A DNA stretch of 34,218 bases from an uncultured Bacilli bacterium (GTDB taxonomy: Bacteria > Bacillota_I > Bacilli_A > RF39 > UBA660). A program made the translations under genes and the position numbers. This document shows, in pieces, positions 23,913 through 32,150 of the stretch. The stretch covers positions 7,368 to 41,585 of the forward strand of contig CAJTKV010000014.1 in assembly GCA_910577075.1 (NCBI GenBank). Direction: 5' to 3'. Below the pieces are notes generated by a model. The model searched no databases and was not told the DNA's origin. It was given only the letters and a program-made list of their open reading frames with translations. The stretch's first letter is position 1. Every line of letters begins with the position of its first letter.

Positions 23913-24537
23913 CTTCTTCTCCTCCGTTTATTTCTTTTATTCTAGCAATTAAATTTCCAATAATACCCAAAATTGGTGTGGCCAATATAGCAATTATAAA
24001 AAAGTATATAAACCACGGCATCTTCTCATCTTCTGTTAGTTGAAAATAAGTGATCATTATAACCAAAAAGATAAATAGTGCCGAAAATATAAGACTTGAT
24101 GTCACTGCACCCATAATTTTTTTAGTTTTGTCATTAATGCCCTCACGCATGGTAAATCCCTCCTTGTTTAAAGTATTCATCCTATGAAAATAATTAGTTA
24201 TATCGATACTCTCATACGTTTCTTTACTATCAATTATGTCCTTACACATTTTCTTTACCTTTAAAAACTTTGCTTCTTCTTCGCTTATTTTTTGCATTCG
24301 CTCATTCATAACGCTTTCTAGATTTAAAGAACCATCTTCTAGCATTTTTATTTCGCGTATAGAAACATTAAGTTCCCTTAAAAATTTAATTTTCTTAAGT
24401 TTTTCGATATCTTCTGTCGTATAGACTCGATAGTCATTTTCGCTATTTCTTTTGGGATTTAATAGACCGTTCTCTTCATAGAAGCGAATGCTTTTTTTCG
24501 TTAATCCCACAACATGACAAACCTCATTGATAAACAT
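23893..24537 (-). CDS. MerR-family regulator with a C-terminal membrane hairpin
   Basis: This 214-residue protein begins with a MerR winged helix-turn-helix (about 1-70: INEVCHVVGLTKKSIRFYEENGLL and the YRVYTTEDIEKL wing) and a coiled dimerisation helix (about 75-105). A second half then contains two membrane helices (about 143-166 and 174-198) and an acidic tail. Most MerR proteins end in a soluble effector domain, so this suggests a membrane-tethered transcription factor. A MerR-type promoter with a 19-base spacer lies just upstream, pointing to autoregulation. It is cotranscribed with the UPF0145 gene. Confidence 0.85.
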   Translation of the reverse strand: MFINEVCHVVGLTKKSIRFYEENGLLNPKRNSENDYRVYTTEDIEKLKKIKFLRELNVSIREIKMLEDGSLNLESVMNERMQKISEEEAKFLKVKKMCKDIIDSKETYESIDITNYFHRMNTLNKEGFTMREGINDKTKKIMGAVTSSLIFSALFIFLVIMITYFQLTEDEKMPWFIYFFIIAILATPILGIIGNLIARIKEINGGEEDEASKY

Positions 24538-24558
24538 GATTTCCTCCTTTCTCCTTTG

Positions 24559-24589
24559 ATAATAACCTATAACCTAAGGGGAAGGTCAA
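24559..24589 (-). promoter_or_regulatory. MerR-type promoter with 19-bp spacer
   Basis: Minus-strand -35 TTGACC (24584-24589) and -10 TATTAT (24559-24564) are 19 bases apart. The spacer contains CCTTCCCCTTAGG and a later AGGTTATAGG. Long spacers of 19-20 bases are the mark of MerR-family targets, where the activator untwists the promoter. Confidence 0.75.
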
Positions 24590-24595
24590 GTTTTT

Positions 24596-25543
24596 TTACT
24601 CCTGATTTAACATTTCATAAAATACCCTTTCCGATATTATTTCAATGGGAAACCCTTCGAGTTTCATAGTTTCTGCTTTTTTAAGTTTACTGCTCTTTTT
24701 GCCCTTTAAAATATAATTATAATCATTATTTCCTAGGACTAAATAATTAGTTCGGTTTGTAACAGTATCTTCAACATACCCCCCAACATCGACAATACTC
24801 TGCATAGCTTCTTTGCGAGTCATATTCGCAAGAACTCCCGTAATTGCCACATATTGATGCCACAAAGGATGATTTTCATCAAACTTATCGACCGTTGGCG
24901 TAATTAAACTTGCCTTAACTCCATAATTTTTGGAAGTATTATAACGCATAAATTCCTCTTTATTGCCAAATTCGTTTATTATCTGCTCTTTTAATTTTAG
25001 ATAAACTTCATAAGTAATCTTAGAATCAGTTAAACTGCGGTGCGCGCCCTCATAACTAATATGATAAAAATTTGCTAAATCCATTAGACGATGATGCGCA
25101 AGATTCTTTAATAGATAGCGGCTTATTCGCATTGTATCGATAAAATTATTCGTTAGTTTCTTAGAATAACCCATATTTTCTAAAGAATCATAGACAAAAT
25201 TAATATCAAAATTGACATTGTGACCAATTAAAATACTATCACCGATAAATTCCATAAATTTTGGCAAGACAATATCAACACTTGGTGCCGATGCCACCAT
25301 TTCGTTAGTTATTCCCGTAAGTTCTGTAATAAAGGAACTGATGGGATTAATGGGTTTTATAAGTGAAGAAAAGGTATCAATTATTTCATCATTTTTTACC
25401 TTTACTCCCGAAATTTCAATTATTTCATCACATCGCGAATCAAGTCCCGTCGTTTCAATATCAAATACGACATAATCTTCATCTAAAGCAATTAAACTAT
25501 TTCCCTTAAATTCTCTTATATTTTTTAATGTTTCTATTGGCAT
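24596..25543 (-). CDS. DEDDh 3'-5' exonuclease (DNA polymerase III epsilon-like) with C-terminal BRCT domain
   Basis: This 315-residue protein has an exonuclease domain in about residues 23-190, with Exo I DIETTG (28-33), HNVNFDINFVY (Exo II) and HRSLTDSKITYEVY (Exo III His and Asp). A BRCT domain occupies the C-terminal 85 residues, with GYVEDTVTNRTNYLVLG as its core strand pattern. It resembles the standalone DnaQ-like exonuclease-BRCT proteins of Firmicutes that are thought to act in DNA repair. The replication role cannot be told. A clean AAGGAG precedes ATG 25543; it is a single-gene unit. Confidence 0.88.
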   Translation of the reverse strand: MPIETLKNIREFKGNSLIALDEDYVVFDIETTGLDSRCDEIIEISGVKVKNDEIIDTFSSLIKPINPISSFITELTGITNEMVASAPSVDIVLPKFMEFIGDSILIGHNVNFDINFVYDSLENMGYSKKLTNNFIDTMRISRYLLKNLAHHRLMDLANFYHISYEGAHRSLTDSKITYEVYLKLKEQIINEFGNKEEFMRYNTSKNYGVKASLITPTVDKFDENHPLWHQYVAITGVLANMTRKEAMQSIVDVGGYVEDTVTNRTNYLVLGNNDYNYILKGKKSSKLKKAETMKLEGFPIEIISERVFYEMLNQE

Positions 25544-25584
25544 ATTACTACTCCTTAATTTATTAGTAAGTTAATTATAGCATA

Positions 25585-25619
25585 ATAAAAGATAAACTAA
25601 AAACTAATTAATTTATCTT
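25585..25619 (-). terminator. Probable terminator after the 26602 gene
   Basis: AAGATAAA pairs with TTTATCTT (8 bp, long A/T-rich loop) and a short T-rich run follows on the minus strand. The stem covers the stop codon. Confidence 0.45.
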
Positions 25620-26602
25620 CCATTATTATTTGGTGCAAAAGATTTATGAGGATTTCTCAATATTTTCTTTTGACGCCCTAAATATTCTATTTTTTCATGC
25701 TTAACTTGACTATCAACACCCGTAATAAAATTCATATAATCCTGAGCAGTATACGAAGTTTCATAGATAATCTCTTCGGTATCCTCATAATATAGACCAT
25801 TGCGGTAAGACATAGCAAAACCATCAAAGTATAATTTAATATTCGCATCAGTTGCTTCGACATAGCCATATTTCATTAATTTTTCCGCAAATTCTCTTCT
25901 CTCCTCTGTTAAAGTCATATAAAATCCCGGACCACACCCGCCAAGAACGGGAATTCCTATGCGATTATAATTATTATTTCGCAATTGAAAGAACTGTGAA
26001 TAAGTTAAATCAACAATATACTGTTTACTTCCTATCTTAACAAGCGTGAATGCATGGTTATTACCCTCTTCATAGAGATTTACCTTGGAATAAAAGGCAG
26101 GATTGATAGTCACATTGAGAGATTCCAAACGTAAAGCCCCAACAATAAATTTCACATTGCCAGCAGATATATTGCAAAATTGCAAAAGATCTTGTTTTCC
26201 AATATCTACTTTTTCTTCATTGTGATTAGTAGAAAAATACGCTGCCATGAAACATCTACCGCGATGAACAATATATTCCATTATTTCCTTTTCACCAAAA
26301 GCAGAAATACTATCATTATTTATATGTTCATATTTCCTATTAAAATCAAAATCAGGGGCATTGTTTAAAATAAAATGTAAGGGTAATGCATTTTCTATTC
26401 TATTTAATAAAACAACAAAAAAACGATAATCATAGTTAATATATCCTTCTTTATCGGCATATGAAGGCGCAAATTCTTTCATATAATCGTATAGTTCATT
26501 CATCTTTTTACGAATAATATCCAAGTCATCAGAATGATCTTTAATATAATTTCTAAAGACAATTATATCTTTTTGATGTTTATAATCCTTAAAATACCCC
26601 AT
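25613..26602 (-). CDS. Predicted papain/transglutaminase-fold protein
   Basis: This 329-residue protein shows a Cys-His-Asp arrangement of the papain-like fold: LQFCNISAGN (Cys143), EGNNHAFTLVKI (His183) and QYIVDLTYSQFF (Asp198). Cys143 sits at a helix start and His and Asp on following strands, which matches transglutaminase and cysteine-hydrolase cores. No signal peptide or membrane segment is evident, so it is probably cytoplasmic or exported by an unseen route. No known family was recognised. The AAAGGAG site precedes ATG 26602. Confidence 0.7.
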   Translation of the reverse strand: MGYFKDYKHQKDIIVFRNYIKDHSDDLDIIRKKMNELYDYMKEFAPSYADKEGYINYDYRFFVVLLNRIENALPLHFILNNAPDFDFNRKYEHINNDSISAFGEKEIMEYIVHRGRCFMAAYFSTNHNEEKVDIGKQDLLQFCNISAGNVKFIVGALRLESLNVTINPAFYSKVNLYEEGNNHAFTLVKIGSKQYIVDLTYSQFFQLRNNNYNRIGIPVLGGCGPGFYMTLTEERREFAEKLMKYGYVEATDANIKLYFDGFAMSYRNGLYYEDTEEIIYETSYTAQDYMNFITGVDSQVKHEKIEYLGRQKKILRNPHKSFAPNNNGR

Positions 26603-26666
26603 TCCAAAAACTCCTTTTTTGTTAGCTACATATTATACCACAAAAAAATTTTCTGTAATCAATAAT

Positions 26667-27500
26667 CTATTCCTCTTTTGCAAAGTAAAGTATCGTATCC
26701 TTATCAAATTGTTCAGAAAGTTCTTTTGTCTTTTTATTATATTTTAAAATTTTTCTTTCTCCCGTGGAATCTTTTAAAGTTATCTCATCATTTTTTAGTT
26801 CATAAGAACCTTGAGAACCATCCTTCGTATCCGAAATAGCTAAAAATTCATTATATTTCCCTAATTTTGACAAAGTTATTTTACCGCCATACTGAATTCC
26901 CGTACCAAATATTTCCGATAGTGCCACATCTTTTCCCTTAATAGTAGCTCTTTTAAGATGCCAATCCCCTGTAAATTTATAATATTCTTGCTGTGATAAA
27001 AAGGAAGAATAATAATCCTCTATTTGCTTATTAATATCACTCTCATCAAATGTATCAATATAGCTAATTTGATTATAAATACTTGGCGGAAATATTTGTG
27101 TTAAATCATCATCATTAAGACTTTTTGGCTTCAACTGTTTAGTTATATTTCCTCTTTCATAGACAAAAGAATAAGGCATATAAATATTTTCACCCTCTAC
27201 CAATCTTCCATCTTTAATGTAATATTTTTTTATCAAAGCATACACATATACAAAAGATTTTTTATATTTTCCCTTAATACCAAGTTGCTCAATATCGACA
27301 AAAGTCTTGGCTTGTTCCACATCCTTTTCCATAACCGGGTTATTATCAATCAAATATTCTCTAACCTGTTCATATATTTTATCTTTATGGCTCTGATCAT
27401 TAAAATGAAATTCTCTTATAACCGAAAAAATAACAAAAATAGCAAAGATAATTAGTAAAAGTCCCATTATTAAAGTTCGTATTTTGGATAATTTGCTCAT
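26667..27500 (-). CDS. Uncharacterised membrane-anchored protein
   Basis: This protein of 277 residues has one N-terminal membrane segment (about 10-30) and a large predicted extracellular domain with no cysteines. It contains two YY motifs (KKYYIKDG, DYYSSFLSQQEYYKF) and a lipocalin-like end (KITLSKLGKYNEFLAIS, SYELKNDEITLKD) that could form a small beta barrel. The family was not recognised. I chose ATG 27500: GGAGTGAT lies 7 bases before it, whereas an ATG at 27518 falls at the expected transcript start. It is divergent from the second papain-like gene. Confidence 0.72.
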   Translation of the reverse strand: MSKLSKIRTLIMGLLLIIFAIFVIFSVIREFHFNDQSHKDKIYEQVREYLIDNNPVMEKDVEQAKTFVDIEQLGIKGKYKKSFVYVYALIKKYYIKDGRLVEGENIYMPYSFVYERGNITKQLKPKSLNDDDLTQIFPPSIYNQISYIDTFDESDINKQIEDYYSSFLSQQEYYKFTGDWHLKRATIKGKDVALSEIFGTGIQYGGKITLSKLGKYNEFLAISDTKDGSQGSYELKNDEITLKDSTGERKILKYNKKTKELSEQFDKDTILYFAKEE

Positions 27501-27522
27501 ATAACTTATCACTCCCATAAAT

Positions 27523-27531
27523 ATTATAACA
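27523..27531 (-). promoter_or_regulatory. Extended -10 promoter of the 27500 gene
   Basis: Minus-strand TGT plus TATAAT. Transcription would start near the ATG at 27518, which supports the later start codon at 27500. Confidence 0.5.
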
Positions 27532-27536
27532 AAAAT

Positions 27537-27565
27537 TTGCTAAAATTGGCACAATATGGTATATT
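27537..27565 (+). promoter_or_regulatory. Promoter of the 27591 gene
   Basis: A -35 TTGCTA (27537-27542), 17-base spacer and -10 TATATT (27560-27565). Confidence 0.55.
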
Positions 27566-27590
27566 ATCTAACATTTAAAGGGGTATTTTT

Positions 27591-28532
27591 ATGTTATATA
27601 GTTATAGTGAATTAATGAATCTTCATGTTCGCGAGGACATGGACATTTATAAAAAGATTAATGAGTATGTTAACGGCGCAATAGTACTACCATTTGATGC
27701 TGATATTTTATCTTATTTAAATACTCATCGCGATGCGACCAATAGAGAAATAGAAGCTAATTATTTGGATAGTTTAAACTCTTCTTATAGTATTGGTAAG
27801 TGTTTTCGTTTTTCAAGATATCTTGCCCTCTCTATGGAAGGACAAAACTTTAAACTTTGTGAAGGCTCTCTCAATGCCTTCAATAATGGAGATTTTCCCC
27901 ATTCATGGATTGAAAAAGGCGACTATGTCTATGACGTTACTTTCATGGGAGTTTGGCCCAAAGACGTCTATTATAAATTATTTATGCCATCTATCGAAAA
28001 AGTAATCAATTTAAATGCTGATGAAGCTTATCAAGATTATAAGAAAAATACAGTAGAATCCGAAAAGAAAAAAGCAAAACCTTTCTTAAAATATCGTGAC
28101 TGGTATAGCTACTATTACTCTCTTATGGTACCATTTATACCGGCAGGTGTATCAACTGACATCAACGCTTTTTACTTCCCTTGTGATAAAGAAGAGGCTT
28201 CTATCTATGAATTTGTCGAAGGTATCAAAGATTATTGGTACAATACATGTAATGAAAAAAGAGTTTTGCCTACAGAAGTATTAGAGAATGCTTTATTAGA
28301 ATTTATTCGTGGTGAACATTACATAAAGCCAACTTCCGATTTATATCGCGAATATCTAATTTTTATTAGTACCAATTATACTTTATATGAAGACAACAAA
28401 CATAATTGCCAAGATTTAACTTTGTGGAAAGCCTCAATTGACCAAAAACACTCTGGATCATTTTGTCAATTCATTAGTGATTTACCCAAAGTTCTAGCGC
28501 ATATTGATGAAAATAAAAAAGGACTTGCTTAA
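27591..28532 (+). CDS. Predicted papain/transglutaminase-like fold protein, second type
   Basis: This 313-residue protein shows IGKCFRFSRYLAL with Cys71, then DFPHSWIEKGD with His104 and YVYDVTF with Asp115. The order and spacing look like a papain/transglutaminase catalytic triad. It is not obviously homologous to the 25613-26602 protein beyond this core. No signal peptide or membrane segment was seen. The C-terminal half is helical and aromatic-rich (RDWYSYYYSLMVPF). The AAAGGGG ribosome site precedes ATG 27591; a strong terminator follows. Confidence 0.68.
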   Translation: MLYSYSELMNLHVREDMDIYKKINEYVNGAIVLPFDADILSYLNTHRDATNREIEANYLDSLNSSYSIGKCFRFSRYLALSMEGQNFKLCEGSLNAFNNGDFPHSWIEKGDYVYDVTFMGVWPKDVYYKLFMPSIEKVINLNADEAYQDYKKNTVESEKKKAKPFLKYRDWYSYYYSLMVPFIPAGVSTDINAFYFPCDKEEASIYEFVEGIKDYWYNTCNEKRVLPTEVLENALLEFIRGEHYIKPTSDLYREYLIFISTNYTLYEDNKHNCQDLTLWKASIDQKHSGSFCQFISDLPKVLAHIDENKKGLA

Positions 28533-28553
28533 TAAGGCAAGTCTTATTTTTGT
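28518..28553. terminator. Bidirectional terminator between the 27591 and DUF1848 genes
   Basis: A 10-bp stem GGACTTGCTT pairing with AAGGCAAGTCT-type sequence around a 4-base loop (two G-T pairs), with T runs on both sides. Confidence 0.7.
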
Positions 28554-29431
28554 CTTCTTTTAATAATATCATCTTCACCTACTACACCAATAAGTAAAGA
28601 AGAGTTATCATCATGTTTAATATAATTTTCATTGACGCGAGTCTCATCATAATTGGCATAACAATATTTGCAAAAATGTCTACAGGAATTATAATCTCCT
28701 ATATCGACCATTTGAACGCATTCACATTTTCCTTCTTTTCTAGCACGCCAACGTGGATAATTTTTACCAGTTAGATTATAGGCCATTTCCCTAGACAGAC
28801 ATTCTCCTTTAATAAAACCATACTCCACTAAGTTCTCATCTTCAAAACACGTTTGAACTGTCATATTGTGACTTCTAGCCAAACTACTAAATGATACACC
28901 TATTTCTCTATAGTCATTTTCATTTAATTCTCGACATTTCAAATATCGCACGTTTTTACGAACATTCTTGTAATCATCAATAAAAGAGATGATAAAATGT
29001 TTCACATATCCATCTAATATTTCCGTTAACTTAGCAAAAGCTCTTTTATGATAATCTATAGAATATTCTTCATTTACCAGTATGGGATCATAACGGATAT
29101 ATAAATTATCAACTCCAATAATATTAGATATTTGCTTTATAGCTTCTATAACTTCTTTTTTATCGGGAACATTTGGCTCAATATTTTTCTTATAAGGTGT
29201 AAGTGTAATTTGAAAAATAATTGGTTTATTTATTTTTGCCAAATATGGAATAATGGGCATGGGATTTTTTGTACAAAAAAGAAAGCCATCAACATCTTCA
29301 AAAAATATGCGACTTATTAAGTGTTTATTAAAGGGATTGCGAACATCAACATAGCCTTCCTCTAACCTCTTCATAAACCATTTTGTATAAAAAGCCACAA
29401 TATCTGTTCTTCCACTGACATTTAGTATCAT
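28544..29431 (-). CDS. DUF1848 family Fe-S protein (radical-SAM-like)
   Basis: This 295-residue protein opens with NVSGRTDIVAFYTKWFM and RNPFNKHLISRI, and has DGFLFCTKNPMPI near 49-60: all DUF1848 marks. The C-terminal cluster CECVQMVDIGDYNSCRHFC (Cys236, Cys238, Cys250, Cys254) plus Cys257 in KYCYAN is the iron-sulfur motif of the family. DUF1848 is related to the radical SAM superfamily, and its biochemical role is not established. The start ATG 29431 has AGGTGA upstream. Confidence 0.88.
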   Translation of the reverse strand: MILNVSGRTDIVAFYTKWFMKRLEEGYVDVRNPFNKHLISRIFFEDVDGFLFCTKNPMPIIPYLAKINKPIIFQITLTPYKKNIEPNVPDKKEVIEAIKQISNIIGVDNLYIRYDPILVNEEYSIDYHKRAFAKLTEILDGYVKHFIISFIDDYKNVRKNVRYLKCRELNENDYREIGVSFSSLARSHNMTVQTCFEDENLVEYGFIKGECLSREMAYNLTGKNYPRWRARKEGKCECVQMVDIGDYNSCRHFCKYCYANYDETRVNENYIKHDDNSSLLIGVVGEDDIIKRRQK

Positions 29432-29491
29432 TTTTCACCTCGTTAAAAATAACTATTATATTCATTTTTTCTGCTAGTATATCATTAATCG

Positions 29492-29522
29492 CGAAAAAAA
29501 GCATCCATTTAGGATACTTTTA
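29492..29522 (-). terminator. Terminator of htpG
   Basis: Minus-strand AAAGTATCC/GGATGCTTT with loop TAAAT (one G-T) and a T run. It begins at the htpG stop. Confidence 0.75.
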
Positions 29523-31397
29523 AGCTAATTCATCGCATATGAGATTAGAAAGTTCTGTTGGATTATCAATTGGTAAGCCTTCTATTAAACGCGCTTGCGC
29601 ATATAATATTTTACTGTAATTCTTTAATGCTTCTTTATCTTTTTTATATAACTCACTAAGTTTATCGACAATTTTATGGTTTTCATTAATCTCTAAAACT
29701 TTAGTAGCGTTGATATGTTCATCTGTTGGCATAGCATTAATAACTTTTTCCATCTCAATAGTAATATCTCCTGAGCTTACTAGACATACCGGATGCGTTT
29801 TCAAGCGATTAGTAAATCTTACCTCTGAAATATCGCCGATAGCTTCTTTCATAATATCGAGCATATCTTTCATATCTTCATTTTTCTTCTTCAATTTTTC
29901 TTTCTCGTCATCATCACTTAAATCAATATTTTCTTTGGCAATATTAACCATCTTCTTATCCTTGTATGTTCCGACTGTTTGTAAGACAAATTCATCCATA
30001 TAATCCGTACAATAAAGAATATTCAAATCTTTATCCTTAAACGTTTCAACTTGCGGAAGTAAATCAATTTTATCAACTGTTTCGCCACATACATAGTAGA
30101 TACTATCTTGTTTTTCATCCATTTTGTCGACATATTCTGCTAGAGAAATCTTTTTCTTATCTTTAGAAGATGTAAAAATTAACAAATCTTGTAATTTCTC
30201 TTTATTTACGCCAAAATTATCATAAACTCCAAACTTTAACTGACTGCCAAACGCTTCAAAGAATTTCTCATATTTTTCGCGATTTTCATCCATTAAAGTT
30301 TCTAATTCTTTTATTATTTTACCTTCAAGGGATTTAGCAATAGTCTTTAGACTTTTATCCTGTTGAAGAATTTCTCTTGAAATATTCAAAGATAAATCTG
30401 GTGAATCGACAACACCTTTGACAAAACTAAAGTAATCAGGTATTAATTCTTTGCACTTTTCCATGATTAATACGCCATTTGAATAGAGTTGAAGACCCTT
30501 TTCATAATTCTTAGTATAATAATCATATGGGGCATGTGATGGTATAAATAGTAAGGAATTATAACTTACTAAACCTTCAGCTGAAGTATGAATAACACTT
30601 ATTGGTTCTTCATAATCAAAGAATTTATCAGAATAAAAGGTATTATATTCTCCCTCTTTTATCTTACTCTTATTGCGCTTCCATAGAGGAACCATATCGT
30701 TTACTGTCTCTTCCTCAAAGACATCTTCATATTCATCTTTACTTCCCTTTTTTAATTCACGATGCGATAAAGTCATCTTAATTGGATAAGTAATATAATT
30801 TGAATATTTTTTAATTAATTGCTCTAAGGAATGATCATGTAAGAATTCCGAGTAATCAACATCCTCTGTATCTTCCTTAATAGTAAGAATAATATCCGTT
30901 CCATAATTTTCTTTTTCACATTTTGTAACACTGTAGCCATCTATTCCCGTTGACTCCCACTTATTAGCTTCATCACTTCCATAGGCCTTAGAAATCACTT
31001 CTATTTTATCAGCTACCATAAATGATGAATAAAAACCAACGCCAAATTGACCTATTATATCGATATCTTTTTTATGCTTATTTTCCTCTTTAAATAAAGA
31101 TGAACCAGACTTAGCAATAGTACCTAAATTATTTTCAAGTTCTTCTGCTGTCATACCAATACCATTATCTGATATAGTCAAAGTTCTTGCCTGTTCATCA
31201 ATACTTACACTTATGCAAAAATCACTCTTTTTAACCTTTATTTTGTCATCTGTAAGTGATTTATAATGTAGTTTATCGATTGCATCACTCGCATTGGAAA
31301 TTAATTCTCGCAAGAATATCTCCTTATTTGTATAGATGGAATTAATCATTAAATCCATTAATTTTTTTGATTCTGCTTTAAATTGTTTTTTAGCCAT
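29520..31397 (-). CDS. htpG: Chaperone protein HtpG (Hsp90)
   Basis: HtpG is the bacterial Hsp90 homologue, an ATP-driven dimeric chaperone in the cytoplasm. The N-terminal GHKL ATPase domain contains IFLRELISNASDAIDKL, ISDNGIGMT and GQFGVGFYSSFMVAD, all diagnostic, and the middle domain carries SREILQQDKSLK with the catalytic-loop arginine. The length of 625 residues is normal. A GGAGG ribosome site precedes ATG 31397. A CIRCE operator overlaps the -35 region of its promoter, so HrcA repression is predicted, unlike B. subtilis htpG, which is not under CIRCE control. Confidence 0.97.
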   Translation of the reverse strand: MAKKQFKAESKKLMDLMINSIYTNKEIFLRELISNASDAIDKLHYKSLTDDKIKVKKSDFCISVSIDEQARTLTISDNGIGMTAEELENNLGTIAKSGSSLFKEENKHKKDIDIIGQFGVGFYSSFMVADKIEVISKAYGSDEANKWESTGIDGYSVTKCEKENYGTDIILTIKEDTEDVDYSEFLHDHSLEQLIKKYSNYITYPIKMTLSHRELKKGSKDEYEDVFEEETVNDMVPLWKRNKSKIKEGEYNTFYSDKFFDYEEPISVIHTSAEGLVSYNSLLFIPSHAPYDYYTKNYEKGLQLYSNGVLIMEKCKELIPDYFSFVKGVVDSPDLSLNISREILQQDKSLKTIAKSLEGKIIKELETLMDENREKYEKFFEAFGSQLKFGVYDNFGVNKEKLQDLLIFTSSKDKKKISLAEYVDKMDEKQDSIYYVCGETVDKIDLLPQVETFKDKDLNILYCTDYMDEFVLQTVGTYKDKKMVNIAKENIDLSDDDEKEKLKKKNEDMKDMLDIMKEAIGDISEVRFTNRLKTHPVCLVSSGDITIEMEKVINAMPTDEHINATKVLEINENHKIVDKLSELYKKDKEALKNYSKILYAQARLIEGLPIDNPTELSNLICDELA

Positions 31398-31468
31398 TAT
31401 ATATCCTCCTTATTAAATAAATAATCTTTTAAAAACAATCATTTATATGAGCTAAAACTCATACTTTA

Positions 31469-31497
31469 TATATACCACTTATTATTAGCACTGTCAA
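31469..31497 (-). promoter_or_regulatory. Sigma-A promoter of htpG
   Basis: Perfect -35 TTGACA (31492-31497), 17-base spacer and -10 TATATA (31469-31474) on the minus strand. Confidence 0.75.
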
Positions 31498-31511
31498 CAT
31501 TTAAGTGCTAA
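31485..31511. promoter_or_regulatory. CIRCE operator (HrcA binding site)
   Basis: TTAGCACT-G, nine bases and A-AGTGCTAA form the CIRCE inverted repeat: arms of nine with a 9-base spacer, and eight outer pairs perfect, one inner mismatch. It covers the -35 box of htpG. HrcA is not in this window. Confidence 0.9.
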
Positions 31512-31524
31512 TAATATAATAAAT

Positions 31525-31552
31525 TAAGAGAAAGCATCAATGCTCTCTCTTA
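31525..31552 (-). terminator. Hairpin between the 31576-32082 gene and htpG (weak terminator)
   Basis: A 13-bp stem around TAAGAGAGAGCAT/ATGCTTTCTCTTA (one G-T on the minus strand) with a 2-base loop. The T run is weak, so the terminator role is only likely. Confidence 0.45.
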
Positions 31553-31575
31553 TATAAGACACGAAAACTATTATG

Positions 31576-32082
31576 CTAATTACAGTAATATTCTTTATCT
31601 TTTGTAGAAATAAAGAATATATTCTTGTTTCCTGAAATAGCCCTACATATTTCCAAATTAAAGCTATTTTCAGAAATAGTTGAGGTTTCTTTATCATAGC
31701 CATATAATGTTGATCCGCCATCAAACGTTCCCCAAATAACCTCCATATTATCCGTTATATCTTTAATAATAATATATTCTTTATCCAAAGCTTCCTTCAA
31801 AGTTATTTTATTTGAATTTTCATCAATATAATATACTTCCCCACACTTGGATTTTATCTTCTTTCCATCACCATACTCATATATTGTCTTCCATTTAGTA
31901 TTACATTTACTTTTTTCTAATTCAATTTTAAAATCCTTTTTTATTACTTCCTCTTTCTTCTCCTCTTTCTTTTCTATATCAAGTTTTAGATTAATATCTT
32001 TTTCCAAAAGCGAAAGAGCAAATAGAAAGCTGGCAAAAAATATGGCAAGCACAGATAATATTATTAATCTTTTATTTTTCAT
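31576..32082 (-). CDS. Uncharacterised membrane-anchored protein
   Basis: This 168-residue protein has one N-terminal membrane segment (about 7-26) and then a Lys/Glu-rich coiled segment (KKEEKKEEVIKKDF), followed by an extracellular-type domain with five cysteines (for example SKCNTKWKTI, KSKCGEVYYI, NLEICRAISG and the C-terminal YYCN). No family was recognised; a disulfide-bonded domain is likely. It is a single gene, with a clear AGGAGGAG before ATG 32082. Confidence 0.7.
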   Translation of the reverse strand: MKNKRLIILSVLAIFFASFLFALSLLEKDINLKLDIEKKEEKKEEVIKKDFKIELEKSKCNTKWKTIYEYGDGKKIKSKCGEVYYIDENSNKITLKEALDKEYIIIKDITDNMEVIWGTFDGGSTLYGYDKETSTISENSFNLEICRAISGNKNIFFISTKDKEYYCN

Positions 32083-32129
32083 ATAAAACTCCTCCTTTTT
32101 CTTATTATATCACAATTAAAAAAGAGAAT

Positions 32130-32150
32130 AATAATAGATTTATTAATCTA
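32130..32150 (-). terminator. Possible weak terminator after plsC
   Basis: TAGATT/AATCTA (6 bp, loop AATA) sits on the plsC stop and is followed some bases later by T6. Confidence 0.35.

Noticed and set aside
31485..31511. The inverted repeat near htpG as a terminator of the upstream gene
   Set aside because: It matches CIRCE in sequence and spacing, lacks a T run and overlaps a -35 box.
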